DNA from: an uncultured Ilumatobacter sp.
GTDB lineage: Bacteria; Actinomycetota; Acidimicrobiia; Acidimicrobiales; Ilumatobacteraceae
Reading direction: 5' to 3'
Length of the DNA stretch: 32,587 nucleotides
NCBI GenBank assembly: GCA_937919625.1
Contig: CALFRK010000040.1
Location: 1 to 32,587, forward strand
This document shows positions 30,746 through 32,587 of this stretch, one piece after another (within the stretch, counting starts at the first letter, position 1; the number at the start of each line of letters is the position of its first letter). The notes below the pieces were generated by a model. That model was not told where the DNA came from. It worked only from the letters and a program-made list of their open reading frames with translations, and ran no database searches. The position numbers were made by a program, and so were the translations under genes.

Positions 30746-31606
30746 TCATGCGAGGGTCTGGCCGGCTATCGAGGGGGGTGCCTGGTGCGCGTGGCGATCG
30801 GCGTCCCCGCTGGATGATCTGATGGTGGCGACGGTGTGGTTCATGGCGCGGCGGATGAGGTGTCGATAGAGAAGTGCCTTGAGGCCGGAGAGGTTGGTGC
30901 CGGCCGTTCGGTAGAACGTGTCGGGATCGACGTGGACACCGAGGTCGCGCGCGACGCCGGCCATCTGGATCTCGGTGTTGTCGCCGCTCCATTCAACGTT
31001 GGGGTTCTCGATGTGGTCGGTCCCAGCGGCGTAGCCGATGTACTGACCGGTCGGGCGTCCGAGTCGGCAGCGAAGCCCGTCGAGGTAGTCATCGTCAAGG
31101 ATGACGCCTTCGAGCCGTTTCCATTCGTGGTTGACGAACACCTCGACCCAGGAGTGCAGGATCTCGTCGGGAGCCAGCCGGTAGAAGATGCCGGTTACGA
31201 CACCCTTCTGGAGGCGTTTGTGAATGGTCGCGGCGTGAAAGCGGCAGCTGATGTCGACCGCTCGGAGCAGTGCCATCAGCAGCGTTGCTTTGGTGTTGCA
31301 CTGTCCGTAGCCGTCGGCGAGGACGGCGGTCGCTGGGATGTCGTCGTCGGCGTTGTAGCCGAAGCCGATCTCGTTGCGGACGTAGTCGTACACGGCACCG
31401 ATGCGCTCGAGGGGTTCGAGGTCTCGCCAGCCTCGGTCGGTGACGAGTTGCTGAATCGATTCCGAGTCGTAGTCGAGCAGGGCCGTCGGTGCGAGCAGCG
31501 AGGCGGAGTCGTGGCCGATTGGGTCAGCGGAAGGGAGCGGTGCGTTCATGACTCCAGTGGACTCTGCGAGGTGTCTCGGACGCTTGAACGAAGCGGCCAA
31601 TCGCAT
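30746..31606 (-). CDS. transglutaminase-like cysteine protease
   Basis: 286 aa. The start ATG (31606-31604) overlaps the TGA of the AraC gene (TGATG); ATG 31549 (MNAPLPSADP) is an alternative giving 267 aa. The papain-like transglutaminase core is present: an IGAVYDYVRNEIGFGYN strand-helix (about 69-85), the nucleophile C103 (ADGYGQCNTKATLLMALLRA), H151 (EILHSWVEVFVNHEWKRLEG) and an acidic cluster (ILDDDYLDG) where the Asp is expected. These proteins hydrolyse or cross-link peptide side chains. Tight coupling with the AraC regulator suggests the two act in one response. The substrate is unknown. Confidence 0.83.
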   Translation of the reverse strand: MRLAASFKRPRHLAESTGVMNAPLPSADPIGHDSASLLAPTALLDYDSESIQQLVTDRGWRDLEPLERIGAVYDYVRNEIGFGYNADDDIPATAVLADGYGQCNTKATLLMALLRAVDISCRFHAATIHKRLQKGVVTGIFYRLAPDEILHSWVEVFVNHEWKRLEGVILDDDYLDGLRCRLGRPTGQYIGYAAGTDHIENPNVEWSGDNTEIQMAGVARDLGVHVDPDTFYRTAGTNLSGLKALLYRHLIRRAMNHTVATIRSSSGDADRHAHQAPPSIAGQTLA

Positions 31607-32388
31607 CAGGTACCGGGGAAGTCTGCTTCGACGACGGTGAGGAGCGGAAGCACCTCCGATGGTGTGAGACCGAATGTCTGGCGGAAGGTTCGACTGAAGT
31701 GGGCGGAGTCTGAGAATCCTGCTGTCGCTGCCGCGGTTGTCAGATCGGTGCCGTCGCTGATGGCGAGGAGTGCTCGGCGAAGGCGCCGCCAGAGGATGTA
31801 TCGGCGATAGGGGATGCCGATTTCGTCGGCGAAGCTTCGTCGGAGTTGTCGTGGCGAGATCCCGACGTGACGGGCTGCGTCGCTCAGCAACGGAACCGTG
31901 TCGAGATGAGCGTCGATGAAGCCGCTCGCACGGAGTACTTCGGACCGCACACGCTCTGGCGCGTTCGGGAATGCATCGCCGAGGATCGTGGCGAGGAGAC
32001 TCCGACTCCAGTCGATGAGCGTCGCGGCGTCGGCGGTTCCCGGAAGTGGGACGCCCGAAAGACGGTCATCAAGATCCGTCATCGCCGGTCGCCGTTCGGC
32101 AAGGCCGGCAAGTCGCCGACCGAGCATGCCTGATGGTTCGACGAGGACGACGGCGACTTGCGCGCCGGCGGCGTCGAGATCATGGGGCTGTCGAGAAGGG
32201 ATCAGTGCAGCACGCGTGGCGGTGGACACGTGCTCGAGACCGAGACGGAAGGATTCATCGGGACTCCAGACGAGCTGGATCGCGTCGTGGCGGTGAAACT
32301 CAGCACGTGATCCGGGCCCGATGTAGGACACGATTCCCTTGCCCAACGCAAGCGTGCCTGACCACGTTTGACTTGGCGTCGCCATCAC
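31606..32388 (-). CDS. AraC-family transcriptional regulator
   Basis: 260 aa; MMATPSQTW start, the second Met (MATPS) equally possible. The N-terminal half is a cupin-like sensing domain (YIGPGSRAEFHRHDAIQLVW with the typical HRH cluster, and AALIPSRQPHDLDAAGAQVA). The C-terminal double helix-turn-helix runs from about residue 158: LLSDAARHVGISPRQLRRSF, YILWRRLRRALLAISDGTDL and AATAGFSDSAHFSRTFRQTF, then GLTPSEV. It is transcribed before, and overlaps by one base, the transglutaminase-like gene. No operator is evident in the remaining upstream DNA. Confidence 0.88.
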   Translation of the reverse strand: MMATPSQTWSGTLALGKGIVSYIGPGSRAEFHRHDAIQLVWSPDESFRLGLEHVSTATRAALIPSRQPHDLDAAGAQVAVVLVEPSGMLGRRLAGLAERRPAMTDLDDRLSGVPLPGTADAATLIDWSRSLLATILGDAFPNAPERVRSEVLRASGFIDAHLDTVPLLSDAARHVGISPRQLRRSFADEIGIPYRRYILWRRLRRALLAISDGTDLTTAAATAGFSDSAHFSRTFRQTFGLTPSEVLPLLTVVEADFPGT

Positions 32389-32587
32389 TCACTCGTCCCT
32401 TATCGGCGACCCAAGTCGCTCAGTCGCTGCCCAGCACACATATCGCATGCTCGCATGCCACCACGAACACCGCGACAGCAGCACCTATCGCACTGCGCCG
32501 ACGATGCCCGTTCGCTTGCTCGTGGCAGCGTGATCACTCCATCGGGTCCCCGCCCGGCCCGTGACTTCGTGACGCGCTGCTTGGGCC
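32389..32587. other. terminal non-coding stretch
   Basis: It is upstream of the AraC gene and should hold its promoter. GTGATCAC near 32531 is a perfect 8-bp palindrome. No gene is recognised before the window edge. Confidence 0.35.

Overview
The window looks like a chromosome segment of a high-GC actinobacterium, most likely of the Acidimicrobiia/Ilumatobacter kind. This is an inference from GC-rich third codon positions, frequent GTG starts, an F420-type luciferase-like oxidoreductase, an MmyB-type XRE regulator, Thr/Pro-rich cell-surface linkers and a Ser/Thr kinase with a septum-formation-like ectodomain. No rRNA, complete tRNA or CRISPR array was seen.

Layout. Positions 1-1145 (minus strand) hold a minor-pilin cluster: a PilV-like prepilin, an out-of-frame choice-of-anchor-A-like segment, and the first 19 codons of a further gene. 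Positions 1332-7866 (plus strand) hold an envelope/signalling block: an MMPL/HAE3 transporter with a Thr-rich tail, a membrane-anchored SPOR-like protein, an FHA plus winged-helix protein, and a transmembrane Ser/Thr kinase 1 nt downstream of it. Positions 7867-8372 hold a terminator-like hairpin and a 45-nt 3' half of a tRNA-Phe gene, which looks like an old attachment site. Positions 8373-11489 hold a membrane protein, a divergent XRE/MmyB regulator and a coupled SnoaL / F420-oxidoreductase / SRPBCC operon; two near-identical operator-like sites flank the regulator. Positions 11540-15017 hold two TetR units, each next to its likely targets and each with paired direct repeats in the promoter, separated by a decayed ISL3 transposase. 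Positions 15397-18417 hold an AlkC-type glycosylase and a DddP-like M24 protein, with repeat-bearing intergenic DNA around them.

Positions about 18822-26504 form an accessory region. It contains a relic of an AbiEii-type nucleotidyltransferase, an intact AbiEi/AbiEii toxin-antitoxin pair with its own operator, a tyrosine recombinase, an XRE regulator, a divergent excisionase-like gene, small unknown genes, an oriT-like stretch and a large MobF relaxase-helicase. With no conjugation channel genes visible, this looks like a mobilisable rather than self-transmissible element. It is followed by an unknown 391-aa gene, a complete IS110 element bounded by a 10-bp direct repeat, a PQQ-like beta-propeller lipoprotein, and an AraC regulator translationally coupled to a transglutaminase-like protease.

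Signals not explained by genes: a dispersed intergenic repeat (16971, 18647, 30657, 30715, with weaker members near 8265 and 8345); paired operators for three regulators; a pilin/anchor reading-frame break; and a chimeric hydrolase that lacks its nucleophile elbow.
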